Below the pieces are notes generated by a model that worked only from the letters and a program-made list of their open reading frames with translations, did not search any database and was not told the DNA's origin. This document shows positions 1 through 9,955 of a stretch of 64,000 bases of DNA, piece after piece. How positions within the stretch are numbered: the stretch's first letter is position 1; every line of letters begins with the position of its first letter. Both the position numbers and the translations under genes were made by a program. The DNA comes from Durusdinium trenchii (Eukaryota; Sar; Dinophyceae; Suessiales; Symbiodiniaceae): NCBI GenBank assembly GCA_963970005.1, contig CAXAMN010005402.1:109624-173623 (forward strand), in the 5' to 3' direction.

Positions 1-1581
1 GATGTCAACCTCTTCTGGAACGAAGTCATCTTGAATTTGATCACTTCGAATGTTCTCCTCGGCAAGTTTCAATGCATCCACATCCTGCCGTGTAGGGATG
101 TACTGCTCGTAGCCGAACACATTGCGAATCTGGTTTCGTGCTACACGCAAGGTCTGACTCCCACTTTGCACCCAGTAGTTGCGACCATCAGGATCTCGTC
201 CGAGAAATCTGGCTATTCTGTATCCGCCCCGTTTGCGATGTGAGCGAACAGTCCATCTCCAATATGCCAGAAGTGATCCCGGAGTAGGCTCATAGTCGTC
301 AACTTCATTGGTCTTCCTCAACAAGGCTCTCCTCAAAGTAGAAGACGCTGACGCTTCTGCCAGGGTCTTCAAAGCTTCTGCTCTCATCAAAGCTGCTTGT
401 TGTTGTGTCTCAGTGGAACCTGAAATCAATGCTCTTGGATCACTCAAAAGATCAGTGCCAAAGCGAGGGATCCTCCCGAAGGCAGCTATATATGGAGGCC
501 TTCCTGAAGACCAAGTAGCCGAGTTCTTGGCCTGAGTGGCAGCAATCAATGCGTTGTCTATGTCCTCTCCACATGTGCAGGGTGTAGAGTCCACAATTCT
601 TTCCAAAAGCATTCTCAAGGTGCCGTTGTGTCGTTCTATTGTCCCCAGCTGGTGATGTGCTTCTGGGGCAATCACATTGAGGTGTGTACCACCTTCTGTC
701 ATCCTGTCGTCAAACTCAGCTTTAAAGGCTCCGTCATCATCCACTGATAGCCGCATTGGAAATCCGAAGTGCTGCAGCCAGGCTGTCCTGAAAGATTCGT
801 AGACATCTCTGGGTCTCCTGGATGGCAGTCGAATGGCTGTGTGGAGATGGGTAGCTTCACAGATGATGCCGAGAATTGAGTAATTTTCGGTGGTCATGTC
901 GCGGAGGTAAAAGATGTCAGCCTGAACGTTATCAGCGAATTGTCCCAGGTATTGTGGTGTCGAAGTTGCAGGATTGGGCCAATGAAGTCCTTTTGCTCGC
1001 TGACATGCTGAACATCTCATGGCCTTGATGCATTTGATCACCTGGTCACTTGTAATGCCATTGAGCGCCAACAGCTTGATCATCTCATTTGGTGGCAGGT
1101 GACCCATGTTCTTGTGCATTCGGGAGGTTGCCATTTTGATGGACTTGTCAACGCCACTGGTGTTTGGAAAGGTGATCTCTTCATGAAAGATCTCTCTGGT
1201 TGGATTGGGCTCTGCAAATTCCTCCTCCATCTGCCTCTGTTCTGCTTCTTCTCCAGGGATGCCGATGTTCTCATCGATCATGTCCGGGTAGCCGTAGAAG
1301 AAGAGAGCAAGCTCAACAGGTCTTCGAAAACGGCTCCTTGGAAAATGAACATCGCTGAGGTCCTCGGTTTGGACTTCTGCATCCTCTTTTCCGACATATT
1401 GCAAAACAGACCCTCGATGAGTGTGAGGAACAAATGAAGGATGTCGATGAACCAATGGCTGTTTGGCAACCTGCACCCTTGTCAGATGCCATGGAATCAA
1501 CTGCTGGACCTGCTTGTAGATCTGGTCCCAGGACGTAGTTCTTGGTGGCAGTCTGTTCCATGAGAGTGAATGCGTTTTGCA
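1..1581 (-). pseudogene. Copia integrase region (open to left window edge)
   Basis: One frame is open from 1581 down to position 1. It contains an integrase zinc-binding HHCC domain (H-x4-H at 1116-1099, C-x2-C at 1014-1003) and the catalytic triad: Asp at 918-916 in QADIFYL, Asp around 741-733 in SVDDDGAF, and Glu at 636-634 in TIERHNGTLR. A basic C-terminal part follows (about 300-1), with RKRGGYRIARFLGRDPDG, as in copia integrases. The enzyme would insert element cDNA into the genome. It has no start codon of its own because it is cleaved from the polyprotein. Its frame differs from the upstream segment, with the break near 1530-1560. Catalytic residues look intact even though the element as a whole is broken. 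Confidence 0.85.
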
Positions 1582-3193
1582 TCAAGGTGTTCCACTGTTG
1601 TTGATTTCCTTGTGGAAGACTATAGTTCGCCAACACTTTCTTTGGAAGGAATCGAGCTGGATTCATTTGTCTAGCGACATACTTGATGCCTTTAAGTATT
1701 GATGCGACCAACCCGTCAGGGTAATGCTGAGACAAGGTGACTTCTTTTCCTTGTAGAGGAATGCACTGGGCAAGTTCCTCTGCGTTGAGCTTTTCGCTGA
1801 GGTAGTACAAAATGTCCTTGTTGTTGGAGGCAAACTTGAAGGTCTTCTTGATCTTCTGACCCTTGGAGTTCGTGGCGCCATAGGCACCGGAATGACATGT
1901 CGTGACCATACCATTGGTCTCCTGCAGCATTGCCACAACTGAGGGTTCTTCCCACAGACGGCTGTTGTTGGGGTTCTCGATCAAGTAGAATCTGCCTTCA
2001 CTATGTTGTCGCTTGCACCAGTCCATGGTCTTTTCAACTATCGGTCTCTCTTCTTCACGAAGTTGTTCAAGAAGTTCTGGTCTTGTGTTATAGTTCATAT
2101 TCTCCTGCATCACAAGCCGGGGTGTGCGATGTATGCTGGCGAGCAGAAAGAGAGGCCGAAGCGTCTGCAACATCCGGTCACAGGCTACTTGCGAATCAGG
2201 TTGAGAAAGGTCATAGCCGGTGTTATAGTCAATCGGTGTGGTAGCTGTCAAGCCATAGCGCACTGCAGTCTTGGAGACTGTGCCACTCCCGGCGAAGATC
2301 TCCATGATATCAATCTTGGAATGAGTTGCGCGATGCTTTGTAGCTAAGGCTTCATAGGTCTTTTGTTCTGTCTGGGCAGCATGGATGGCTTTCTTGATCC
2401 TGCCCAGGATGAACTTCTTGTGCCCCTTGTAGTTGCTCTCAAGCTCTTCCTGATTCAATCTACCGGCCACTCGTAGAGATCTGCCTGGCTCATCGTCTCC
2501 ACAGACTCCATGTCTGTCATGTCGAAGGTCTCTGCGGTGGCTGGAATGGCGTCCTTGAGTCCTCACCGCACTTTCCATGGCGGCTCTGACCTGATTCTCG
2601 TGGTCGTCCATATCCCGACCATACTGGAGGAGTTCGTCCGCCACTTGATTGTGCAATTCCAGGAGCCAAGTCGGTGGTGGAGGATTCATATTGGCGATTG
2701 AAGGCGTCGCTGAAGAGCTCGGGGAGGACTTCGGTTTCGGGAGTGCCTTCTGTGAAGCTCCTGGTGGTGGTCCCGACATAGGCTTGCTCCTGGGCTTCTG
2801 TGGATAGGTATTTGAAGACGATGGAAGCGGCAAAGAAGATTTTGCCGAAGATGCCCGTCCAAGAGGATACCATGTTTCTTCTTCCGGTGACCACTTCATC
2901 CTCGTGTGGCATAGAGTGCACTTTGCGAAGCGACCGTGGGCATTGCCGTACCTGGTCCACTGAGGGTGCGAGCATTGACCCACGTCCTTCAGCGGCTTGG
3001 TCACGGCTTGAGCCACAGCTTTCTCCATCTCTTCCTGTTGCACCTTGTCCTGGAGAGTCAGCCAGGATCTTGGTGCCAGGCCAAATCGAATTGCTCTTGA
3101 CATCGCACGGAGTGCCAGCATCTCGAGGCGGAGGATCATGTGCAGAACCCGACGCCAGTTCACAAGCCATGATGGTGGTGTCTGACGAAGCAT
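1530..3193 (-). pseudogene. Copia polyprotein middle segment with methyltransferase-like Rossmann motif
   Basis: This open frame precedes the integrase. Its first half is Ser/Pro-rich, with a possible zinc cluster (C-SHPQW...CTLCHTRMKW). The second half (about 2315-1950) reads IDIMEIFAGSGTVSK, then DYNTGYDLSQ, then RPLFLLASIHRTPRLVMQ, then FYLIENPNNSRLW. The E-x-F-A-G-x-G stretch resembles motif I (SAM binding) of cytosine-C5 methyltransferases. The later ENPNNS could match the conserved ENP/ENV region. At the place where a Pro-Cys catalytic motif would sit I see H-R-T-P, so the catalytic Cys appears lost. Cytosine methyltransferases captured by retrotransposons of dinoflagellates have been reported, but assigning this segment to that class is inference. 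The 1530 end marks the shift into the integrase frame. Confidence 0.6.
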
Positions 3194-3659
3194 CCTGGAC
3201 GGTGAACACTCCTGATGTATCTTCGGGCATCAAGCGCTGCTGGTCAAGAATGCCTTCAGCGATGATCTCCGGATGAGGACACGTCCAAATGTGAGGACTG
3301 CTCAAAAACTTCCAAATATCATGCTGAGATGCACAAATCTCAAAATCACAAATTGGAACTGCTAGATGTCCGTTGACCTTGTGAATGGCCACTGTGACTC
3401 CGAGATTCTGAAACAAAACAAGTTGCTTGCCCAGATCAACTATTGCTCCAACAGTTTCCAAAAACGTGTTTGATGCCAAAAGTGGAATGCCTGTCTCAAC
3501 AATGCTTGCACCCAACAAACAGTAAACTCCGCCAACACTTGACGGCAGGTAGGCTCGGGCCTTGGCTCGAATCGGAGCCGCGGCCAAACTGGAAAGCCTC
3601 GGACACATCGACGAGTCGTGGTCGAAGTCGATGTTGGGCGAGGATCTTTGTGTGCTCAT
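2900..3659 (-). pseudogene. Copia protease C-terminal half, shifted frame
   Basis: This continues the protease from the gag frame after a frameshift near 3570. Residues RAYLPSSVGGVYCLLGAS, then IPLLASN and VTVAIHKVNGHLAVPI, follow the pattern seen downstream of the catalytic D-T-A motif in dinoflagellate copia elements. The useful homology covers about 3580-3330. Lower coordinates in this frame overlap the next segment and probably are not translated in an intact element. Confidence 0.6.
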
Positions 3660-4990
3660 CTAACCAGGTTGCACCACAACACATACGCTGGCATGCTGTG
3701 TCGAGAACCATGTAACCACAAAGGCTGGTTGAATCCATGTACAAAACCTGGTTGGTAGAAGAGTCGGATGGGAGCATGTTGATCATGAAGCTGAAATAGT
3801 TGGGAACCTCGGGAACTTCATCTGGTAGTTGATGGGGTTCAGAACCTTGATCCGTGATGGTGGTGAAGAGAACCTTTTTGGTCTTACCATCGAACTGCTG
3901 CTTGTCTTTTCCTTTGCCGTTGGCTTTGCCAGAGGACTTGGAAGTCGACTTTGCGCATTCTGCGTCACCGGCCCAGTGGCCGATCTGTCCACACGCAGAA
4001 CAGCTGCTTGTTCTCTTTCTTTCTTGGATCGTTCTGGATCCGGTGTACTTTCTTCCCAATGTAAGGGATTGTAGCTTCTTGGCTGTGACAGTCAGGGCGT
4101 CGACAACAGCGGAGAGATCTGTTTCCTCATCAGCGTCGTCGTACGCAGCTTCATCCTCTTCGGGAGGCTGCTCATCGTCTTGCCAGTCTTCTGCGTCGTG
4201 AAACTCTGTATTGCCATCTTCTTCGTCGTCATTCTCCTCTGGAACTGCTTCCAACTCAACTTGCTCTGTGGCAAATGCTTGTCTGGACTGAAACTTGTTC
4301 TTGCCCTTTCCTTTCCCCTTAAAGGAAGAAGAGGACGTAGCGGTGGTGGAGCTCAAGCTCGAGGAGTGACTGGAAGGAGCAATGTCTCTGCGATGCTGAA
4401 ATGCTTTGATGGGCTGACCATCTTTCCCAAACAACTGTGGAGGCGGTTTGTGTTCTGGGAATGTCATGCACAGACTCTCAGCTATGGACTCGAAGGTGAG
4501 ATTGAAGTTCGACCCGATCAAAACCAATCGACCGTTCTCCGGCGAAAGCCGGGCACGTTCGAGCAGTCTGTTGCCCATTGCTTCACTGTCATACATGCCA
4601 CTTGGGTTGATGCCGATGCTCTGCAGGGATCGCTCTGCCCTTCGGTATCTGTTCACAAAGGCACGCATGGACTCTGAAGGCTGCCGAACTATTGTTTCAA
4701 ACTCGCTCATGAGCTTCCTTTTCTGGTAAATTAGCTTGGTCTCAAGACCTTGGCGAAGCAGGCTCTCAATGTAGTCGATGCCGTCTGAACGATGCAGGCG
4801 ATCAAGATCGATGTGCTCCAGCTCTTCTTCCGGTTCACCCGAAAGGCTCGTATACAACATCAATGCTGCATCTTGTAGGGGCATATATGCTTGGATCTGT
4901 TTCTTCCAAACTGCCAGCTTCTTCTGCCACTTCGGAAACGACCGGATGTCATCACGAGAGTACTTCCATGTAGGAGGGTTTGGAGGAGTC
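3560..4990 (-). pseudogene. Copia gag with zinc knuckle and protease active-site motif
   Basis: This is the gag core of the element. WKYSRDDIRSFPKWQKKLAVW (4975-4910) and LIYQKRKLMSEFETIVRQPSES with RAFVNRYRRAERSLQSIG (4740-4620) are typical of the gag capsid-like helical domain. A Ser-rich, Lys-rich linker follows, then a zinc knuckle near 4010-3955, CSACGQIGHW...C, with spacing C-x2-C-x4-H-x6-C (canonical is x2-x4-x4). The retropepsin-like active site VLDTACQRMCCG lies near 3705-3670, with D-T-A in place of D-T/S-G. An acidic tract (EEDEAAYDDADEE) precedes the knuckle. The frame is open from 5310 to 3496 but becomes meaningful only from about 4990. It would package element RNA and process the polyprotein. 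Confidence 0.8.
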
Positions 4991-5300
4991 CCCCCCTCTG
5001 AAGCGCACTCCCTTCTCTGGTCCTTTCCTACTGTTCCATGAGTCTTGTGACGAGTTGCTCTTCTCGTTCGACATGGACTTCTTGAGCATGGTGACGATCT
5101 TGTCCAAGTTCTGCTTGATGTCAGCGTCGGATTCATCAGCCTGAACTTGTTGCTGTTCTTGCGAAGCATTGCTTTTGCGGTGTCGTCTTCGTTGGCGTCT
5201 GGTTTGAGATCCGTCCGGATCGACAATGGGATCGTGTGTCGGAGTCTCGGATTCGGCGAGCTCACGATCTTCTCCGAAGTCGTGTCCGGAGGTATTCGGT
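4952..5300 (-). pseudogene. Copia gag N-terminal linker, separate frame
   Basis: Between the zinc-ribbon ORF and the gag core, a third frame carries a charged low-complexity stretch: TRRQRRRHRKSN, then SDADIKQNLDKIVTMLKKS, then SRKGPEKGVRFRGGDSSKP. It looks like the natural continuation of the polyprotein, offset by small indels near 5290 and 4970. Composition and position are seen; joining it to gag is inference. Confidence 0.5.
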
Positions 5301-5645
5301 GGGGATCCAAAAGGGGGGTGCTGCAAGCTTGCTGTCAGGTGTGTCCCAAGAGGTCTGTCGAGGCATGTAAAGCCAAACGCCTTCTCTGGTCTCACGCCGC
5401 TCTGACTGCCTAGTATTGTAAAACTCAACACTGCCACAACTTGCACAAACCCAATGATCCGACCACTCAAACTCAGCATGACCACATGTCCAACATCTCC
5501 AATGAGCTTCATGGGAGGAAGACGAATCTGCGAGCGGAGTGGTGGTAGCGTCAAGGGCCTCATAGTCCCAGGGAACGTCGTCATCGGCAGACATGTCGAA
5601 AACAAACGGCAAATCCTGGATCGTAGGCATAGCTCCGCCTACCAA
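5262..5645 (-). pseudogene. Zinc-ribbon N-terminal ORF of copia element
   Basis: An ATG-initiated frame of 127 codons opens the element's coding part. After an acidic N-terminus it has WRCWTCGHAEF...HWVCASCGSVEFY, two C-x2-C pairs 15 residues apart, as in RanBP2-type zinc fingers or zinc ribbons. ATG at 5645 is the first start I see upstream of gag. The function in the element is unknown; RNA or protein binding is plausible from the fold type only. Confidence 0.55.
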
Positions 5646-6260
5646 CTGATACAGTCACGTGCCTGAGTGACCGCCCTCAAAACGCAAGGAACAAGGCACA
5701 GCAAATGCTCGGATGCATGGCCTTTTACGCAAAGGGAAACGGCTCTTGGTACCTGTACGGCAGCGGCGGAAGGGAACGACCTGACGAACCAAGGCATGCA
5801 TGAGTGGATTTTCACAGTATCAACAGCAACCACCCCGCTTGGGCTGCTTGGGAAACGCCTCGACATCGGCCGACCACCGGACACCGCAACGCGTTTTTGG
5901 TCCAGCATCATTCGAAGGAGGACTATACCTCAGCACTGTTTCATCTCTGAAACGCGCACCCTGGTGAACATCTCAAGCACCCAAATGAAGTGTTTGGCTT
6001 TACAGGCTTTACTCTTGGACTTGGGAGTGTTGTAGAAAATGCCACCATGGCTGGTTGGACCCTGGGCCCCAAATCGAAGCGACCGATTTGGGCGCCCAAG
6101 TTTTACTCGGAGCCTCAATGTAGAAGATCATCTGCCAGCCTCTTCCGATTCCTCCGCTGGAACTTGGCCAGCCAGGGAGGTTCTTGGTCCAAGACGGAGG
6201 CCATCTGATGGCATCTCCGGGCAGGGTGGGATGAGCTGTGCTGAAAGCTTTCAGCCAAGC
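5646..6260. other. Interval between copia element and channel gene A exons
   Basis: I see no supportable exon on either strand. Any 5' LTR or untranslated leader of the copia element should lie here, but I found no convincing terminal TG/CA pair or target-site duplication. The S4 exon of channel gene A would be expected left of 6261 and is not visible in this interval. Confidence 0.4.
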
Positions 6261-6312
6261 TGCTTCTGGATGCTGCAGAGGCCTCTTCCATGGTCAAAGA
6301 CACAACAAACTC
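6261..6312 (-). CDS. Gene A exon: end of S3 and S3-S4 loop
   Basis: This 52-nt exon encodes EFVVSLTMEEASAASRS. Joined after G-L-V it aligns residue for residue with gene B S3. The donor is GCTTGGCTG, with no partner exon visible. The open frame continues past the donor to a stop near 6116, but that extension does not match the paralogues. Confidence 0.65.
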
Positions 6313-6501
6313 CTCAGAACAAATACGCATACATAATCACACGCACATCTCTCTCTCTCTCTATATGCACAAACTGATGTTCATTGTCAATGAAACTTGC
6401 AATGCCCCGCATCGGGGGATTCCACTGATTTCACAGAATCACATCGTCATTTCACAGCATCCCGGATACACCGGGCTCATTTCTCTTCTAGGACAAGCTT
6501 C

Positions 6502-6576
6502 CACCAAGCCAATAAAGACCAGCAAGGTATCGAACCAGTTGGCAAAGTCACGTAGAAAATTCCATTTGTCAAGGAC
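6502..6576 (-). CDS. Gene A exon: S2-S3 loop and S3
   Basis: This 75-nt exon encodes VLDKWNFLRDFANWFD then TLLVFIGLV. The N-W-F-D signature with the S3 Asp is shared with gene B (FANWFD) and, as N-W-L-D, with gene C. The acceptor is TTGAG|G and the donor GAAGCTTGT (GA type). Confidence 0.78.
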
Positions 6577-6876
6577 CTCAACGCCAACGCTGTGTTGCAC
6601 CAGGGGGGCTGCCATAGATCCGCATAAATGAATTGAGTAGAGCTACTCAAGAATGGCCCTTTCGACTTAGCCACAGAGTTCATGGATGGGGCCTTCGCCT
6701 TCAGTGACTTTCACATTTAGGGAGCTACATTGAATCAATGTGCAGGGTATCTTATCTTGCGTTTGCATGAATGAACAATATCTTATATATATATATATAC
6801 ATGTATATGTATGTACCCGGAACGCTGGAACGGTGCCTTCCAATCTTGGTAATTGGAAGGTGCTAAGCCGAGGCGC

Positions 6877-6924
6877 GATTCGGCAAATCCATTCGACCAG
6901 AAACACGAAGACAAACGCATTGTC
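6877..6924 (-). CDS. Gene A exon: transmembrane segment S2
   Basis: This 48-nt exon encodes DNAFVFVFLVEWICRI. It has the S2 features of this family: an aromatic/acidic pair (E-W) and a terminal Arg-Ile. The acceptor is CTGAG|G and the donor GCGCCTCGG (GC type). It joins in phase to the exon at 6576. Confidence 0.75.
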
Positions 6925-7055
6925 CTCAGTCTGGATGAATCGCTCTCTTTGCCAATTCTGCTGGAACAGCTGGCGTGTCACAACATACATTGGAGTAGAA
7001 AAGTGTGCCCTATTGTTCTTTTTCACATCTGTTGCATGTTGACCTTTGTTACGCA

Positions 7056-7304
7056 ATGAAGTTTGCAGTATATATCCTACTGATCCTGCTCCCTGTCAAC
7101 GTGCACACGGCGTCGACGGGCAAGTGGTGGTGCCATTCACCAACCTTTCTTGAAGACTGGGCAGCGCAAAAGGATTGCCAAAACAGCTTGGAACTTTTGA
7201 GCCGCTTTCGAATCGCTTACCCAAAATTGCTGACCAGGAAAGGACACTTGTCAAATGCTCCCCTGACTGACTTTGCTGTGAACCATTTCAAAACAGGTAT
7301 ATAA
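7056..7304 (+). CDS. Possible plus-strand ORF with signal-peptide-like N-terminus
   Basis: ATG at 7056 begins MKFAVYILLILLPVNVHTAS, which reads like a cleavable signal peptide. About 60 residues with two Cys follow, to a stop at 7304. The last codons overlap a possible GT donor (ACAG|GTATATAA), so this could be a first exon. I do not recognise the protein. It lies antisense to the region where gene A's upstream exons would be expected, which argues against it. It may be chance. Confidence 0.22.
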   Translation: MKFAVYILLILLPVNVHTASTGKWWCHSPTFLEDWAAQKDCQNSLELLSRFRIAYPKLLTRKGHLSNAPLTDFAVNHFKTGI

Positions 7305-8348
7305 TTGCAACACTTGCAAACCAAGCAGAAAGTAGTGCAACACTTGCCTCTTTCAAGTGGAAATGACCTGTTACAACATGTTACTACCTCAAAGCACCGC
7401 ATGACTCGCATTCACTTTGTGAAGCCCTCACCGAGTGGATCTGCGTACCAGGACCATTGGTGGAGCGGATGGAGTGGTAGGAGTGGTATCAATTGGTATC
7501 ACCAGCAGGTGAATATGGAACTCTCAGAGAGTTTGCATGGTTTATGGGGTATCTCTCTTGCTCCTTCCAATGTGGGCACATACTTAGGGGTCCGTGGGCC
7601 AGCAAAGTACTATATGAATCTGATGTGAAGCTTTGCAGTCGTCCTAACTGCAGTCGTCTTCACGGAACAAGGCACCGAGAAGAATCAAACTGAAGACATA
7701 CCGACCGAGGTGTGCCGGCAGGGCGAATCGGTCGTCGCAGTGTCACGGATCCGTTTCGGATCTTTCCACGGTGAAATCCAAGTGGCAACCACTCGTGCCA
7801 CTTCCCTCAGCTGCCAACATGGCCCATTTTCCACTTTTTGGCTTGGGGAGCCCCTGATCAACACCACATCAGTTTTGGAATTGTTAGGAGAAACATGGAA
7901 AACCAAAGACCTATGCTGCCCACATGGGTTTGCCAATTCGCAGAAAGTTCATAAACCAGGACCCGGGCCAGCGTCGAAACAAGAAACGGTCTGCCAAAAT
8001 GGGCATTTGGGTCCCCCTAAAATCATGGATAAGTTCGGAGGTGGGACGAAGGAGGGAAACCTTGCCTAAAGCCTTCAACCTGTCATGCTGCACATCATTG
8101 TCATTATCATTATTGTTCTTCATGGACTTGCTTGATGAACTGGAATTATCGGGAGATGCAACCAATTGCGCATAGACGATTGCGGTCAAGCTGCAAGAAC
8201 TGTTGGAATTGTGGCACTTGTGCATCCTGATTCCGGCAATGCTGTGTGGATAAGACTGCGAAGTGCTTGAAACAACTGGGTCACAAAAGACTGCCCTATG
8301 GTTAGTCACATCTCCGAAAACTCAGGCCATAGCCAGTGCTACGCTCAC

Positions 8349-8531
8349 CTGGTCCCCAAACTTTTTGAAGAAAAACGCTTGCCATGCCTGACTCCACTTT
8401 CTCATCTTATGATTATGATCCTCCTGGTCGCAGCCTTCGATTGCTCTATGTTGCGCATCGTTGCGGTTGATGCCCGACGCAGTCCTCTCCGCTTCCCACA
8501 ATGGTTCCATTGATGCGCCCCTCCAACTCAA
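8349..8531 (-). CDS. Candidate N-terminal coding segment (gene A?)
   Basis: This minus-strand open segment encodes a charged, amphipathic sequence (NRNDAQHRAIEGCDQED, then KMRKWSQAWQAFFFKKFGDQ) and ends at a good-looking GTGAGCG donor. No homologue is recognised. The position fits an upstream exon of channel gene A, but that is inference. Confidence 0.2.
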
Positions 8532-9884
8532 ACTCCACCAGCATCACTGCACCTCTTTTCGAAAAGGGCCCGTAAAAGGACACCCGCGCGTGAGTTTATG
8601 GGGACCACCGTGTCACTGCCTGGATCCTCGTTTGGCAATGATTTCTGCTGCCAGCTTTCTCATAGAAAACTGCAGGTCCAGCCTGGATATTTTTTACTAT
8701 TATACAGACGGCACACCCAAATGAACAAAGTCTTGGAAAAACAAATGCTTGCCATCTGACGCTTGTCCCTGGTCCAGAGTCCACAGTCCACAGTCCACTC
8801 AGCCCCCCCAAATGATTGAGAACCCTTGTCTGCCAGGCACCATTCAGCAGCACCAAAGTGGCAGCTGTGGCATCAACATAGCCCCTCAGTTTTTGGTTGA
8901 AGGCCTCGGCTCAACACATGCTCTGTAGCAACGCATGGCACGCCAGGTGCTCCGGGCTGTACCGGCAACGTGCCAAAAGCCTGAGCACCAGTCGTGGTCC
9001 AATTTCCCAAGTCCAGCCACCAGCCTAGCCGGATGGCCTCTGTAAGTCGAGATGCGTTTCTCTTTGATTTTTCCTCAGTTGATCCGTGCATCTGTGGGTT
9101 TTCTGGTAAGGTGAAGTCGAATATTCACGCTGCATTTGCCCAATCTTCCAAAAAATACGATTTCCTCGTCGGTGCGAATATGTGTGTTTCACTCCTTCAC
9201 ATCTTTCACATAAGCAAAGCGTCATCCTCCTTGAGAAAAGCTTTCATGGTGTTGGACGTCCTTAGATTTCCGGTTTGTGTGGCAAACCAAATTGGCAACA
9301 AAACAAAATCCCTCCACCAGAAATAAGCATCAAAACGTCCTTACGTACATGAAATGCATCATTTGGAGATAGCATGAACAATTTTCCATGTTTCATCATT
9401 TTTCACTCCTCCAGAAGTCCTCCACAACCTTGTGCTGGCATCCGTGAGTCCATAACTTGTGTTGCAATGAGCAATCGCCAAGGTTCAATAGCCTGGGGCT
9501 CGTGGGTGTGATCATCGTGGAAAGCTGGGCATCGCTCTCCTTTGCCTGGGAAAAGTCAAAGCAATCGACAAAATTTTGGGTCACTGGTCCTCTCGGTCCC
9601 TAGTGGAAAGCCTGCGGGCAACGGTTCTTACCCTCATCTTGCCACTGTTGGCTGTATGCATCCAATCCTTCTCTTGAAGATGAACCAAAGGAAACGAATT
9701 GACATCGAAACAAACCTCTTAAACAAGATTGAGTATACGTATGACAATTAATTTGCATAAAGTTACGTGTGTTGATGTGCAAAAACTGTAAACACAGTAT
9801 TGCTAGGACATATGCAAAACTACACTTTTTCCCGTCCACTCAAAAGAGCAATCTTTCAACAGCCTTCTTCCGCCAAACTTTAAA

Positions 9885-9955
9885 GATCCGTTGATGCCAG
9901 CTTGCCCACCTTGAGCCAAAATGTCCCAACCAACAGCTCTTCTTCTTAGTTATGA
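9885..9955 (-). repeat. Dispersed repeat copy 1, containing a DinoSL-like 14-mer
   Basis: The segment shares GTTGATGCCAG, then CACCTTGAG, AATGTCCCAAC and CTTAGTTATGAT blocks with 12665-12750. On the minus strand positions 9923-9910 read CATTTTGGCTCAAG. This equals the last 14 nt of the 22-nt dinoflagellate spliced leader as I know it. Confidence 0.5.

Larger units (their letters stand above)
1..5645 (-). mobile_element. Decayed Ty1/copia-type LTR retrotransposon, left part cut by window edge
   Basis: On the minus strand, reading right to left, the order is zinc-ribbon ORF, gag, zinc knuckle, aspartic protease, methyltransferase-like segment, integrase. Integrase ahead of the (unseen) reverse transcriptase is the Ty1/copia order. 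The reading frame changes at about 5290, 4970, 3570, 3200 and 1550, so no single polyprotein can be read and I regard the copy as dead. Reverse transcriptase and RNase H would lie left of position 1. I could not define an LTR or primer-binding site in 5646-6260. The domain set is the kind found repeatedly in dinoflagellate genomes. That placement is from family knowledge; the domains and frame breaks are seen directly. Confidence 0.88.
6261..6924 (-). pseudogene. Voltage-gated cation channel gene A, partial (S2-S3 only)
   Basis: Three minus-strand exons (6924-6877, 6576-6502, 6312-6261) splice in frame to a voltage-sensor segment paralogous to genes B and C. They give S2 ...AFVFVFLVEWICRI, the S2-S3 loop VLDKWNFLRDFANWFD, S3 TLLVFIGLVEFVV, and the S3-S4 loop SLTMEEASAASRS. 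Gene B's aligned loop reads SLEDTNEASRS. The introns are GC-AG and GA-AG. S4 onward is not found before the copia element, which has the same orientation and starts about 600 nt further on. The gene may be interrupted by it, continue beyond the left edge, or be truncated. S1 and the N-terminus should lie to the right but are not identified. I call it a possible pseudogene because of the missing S4; it could still be a functional gene with large introns. Confidence 0.7.

Noticed and set aside
6115-6260. Extension of the gene A S3-S4 frame to a stop codon
   Set aside because: It lies beyond a GCTTGG-type donor and does not align with genes B or C, so it is better explained as intron.
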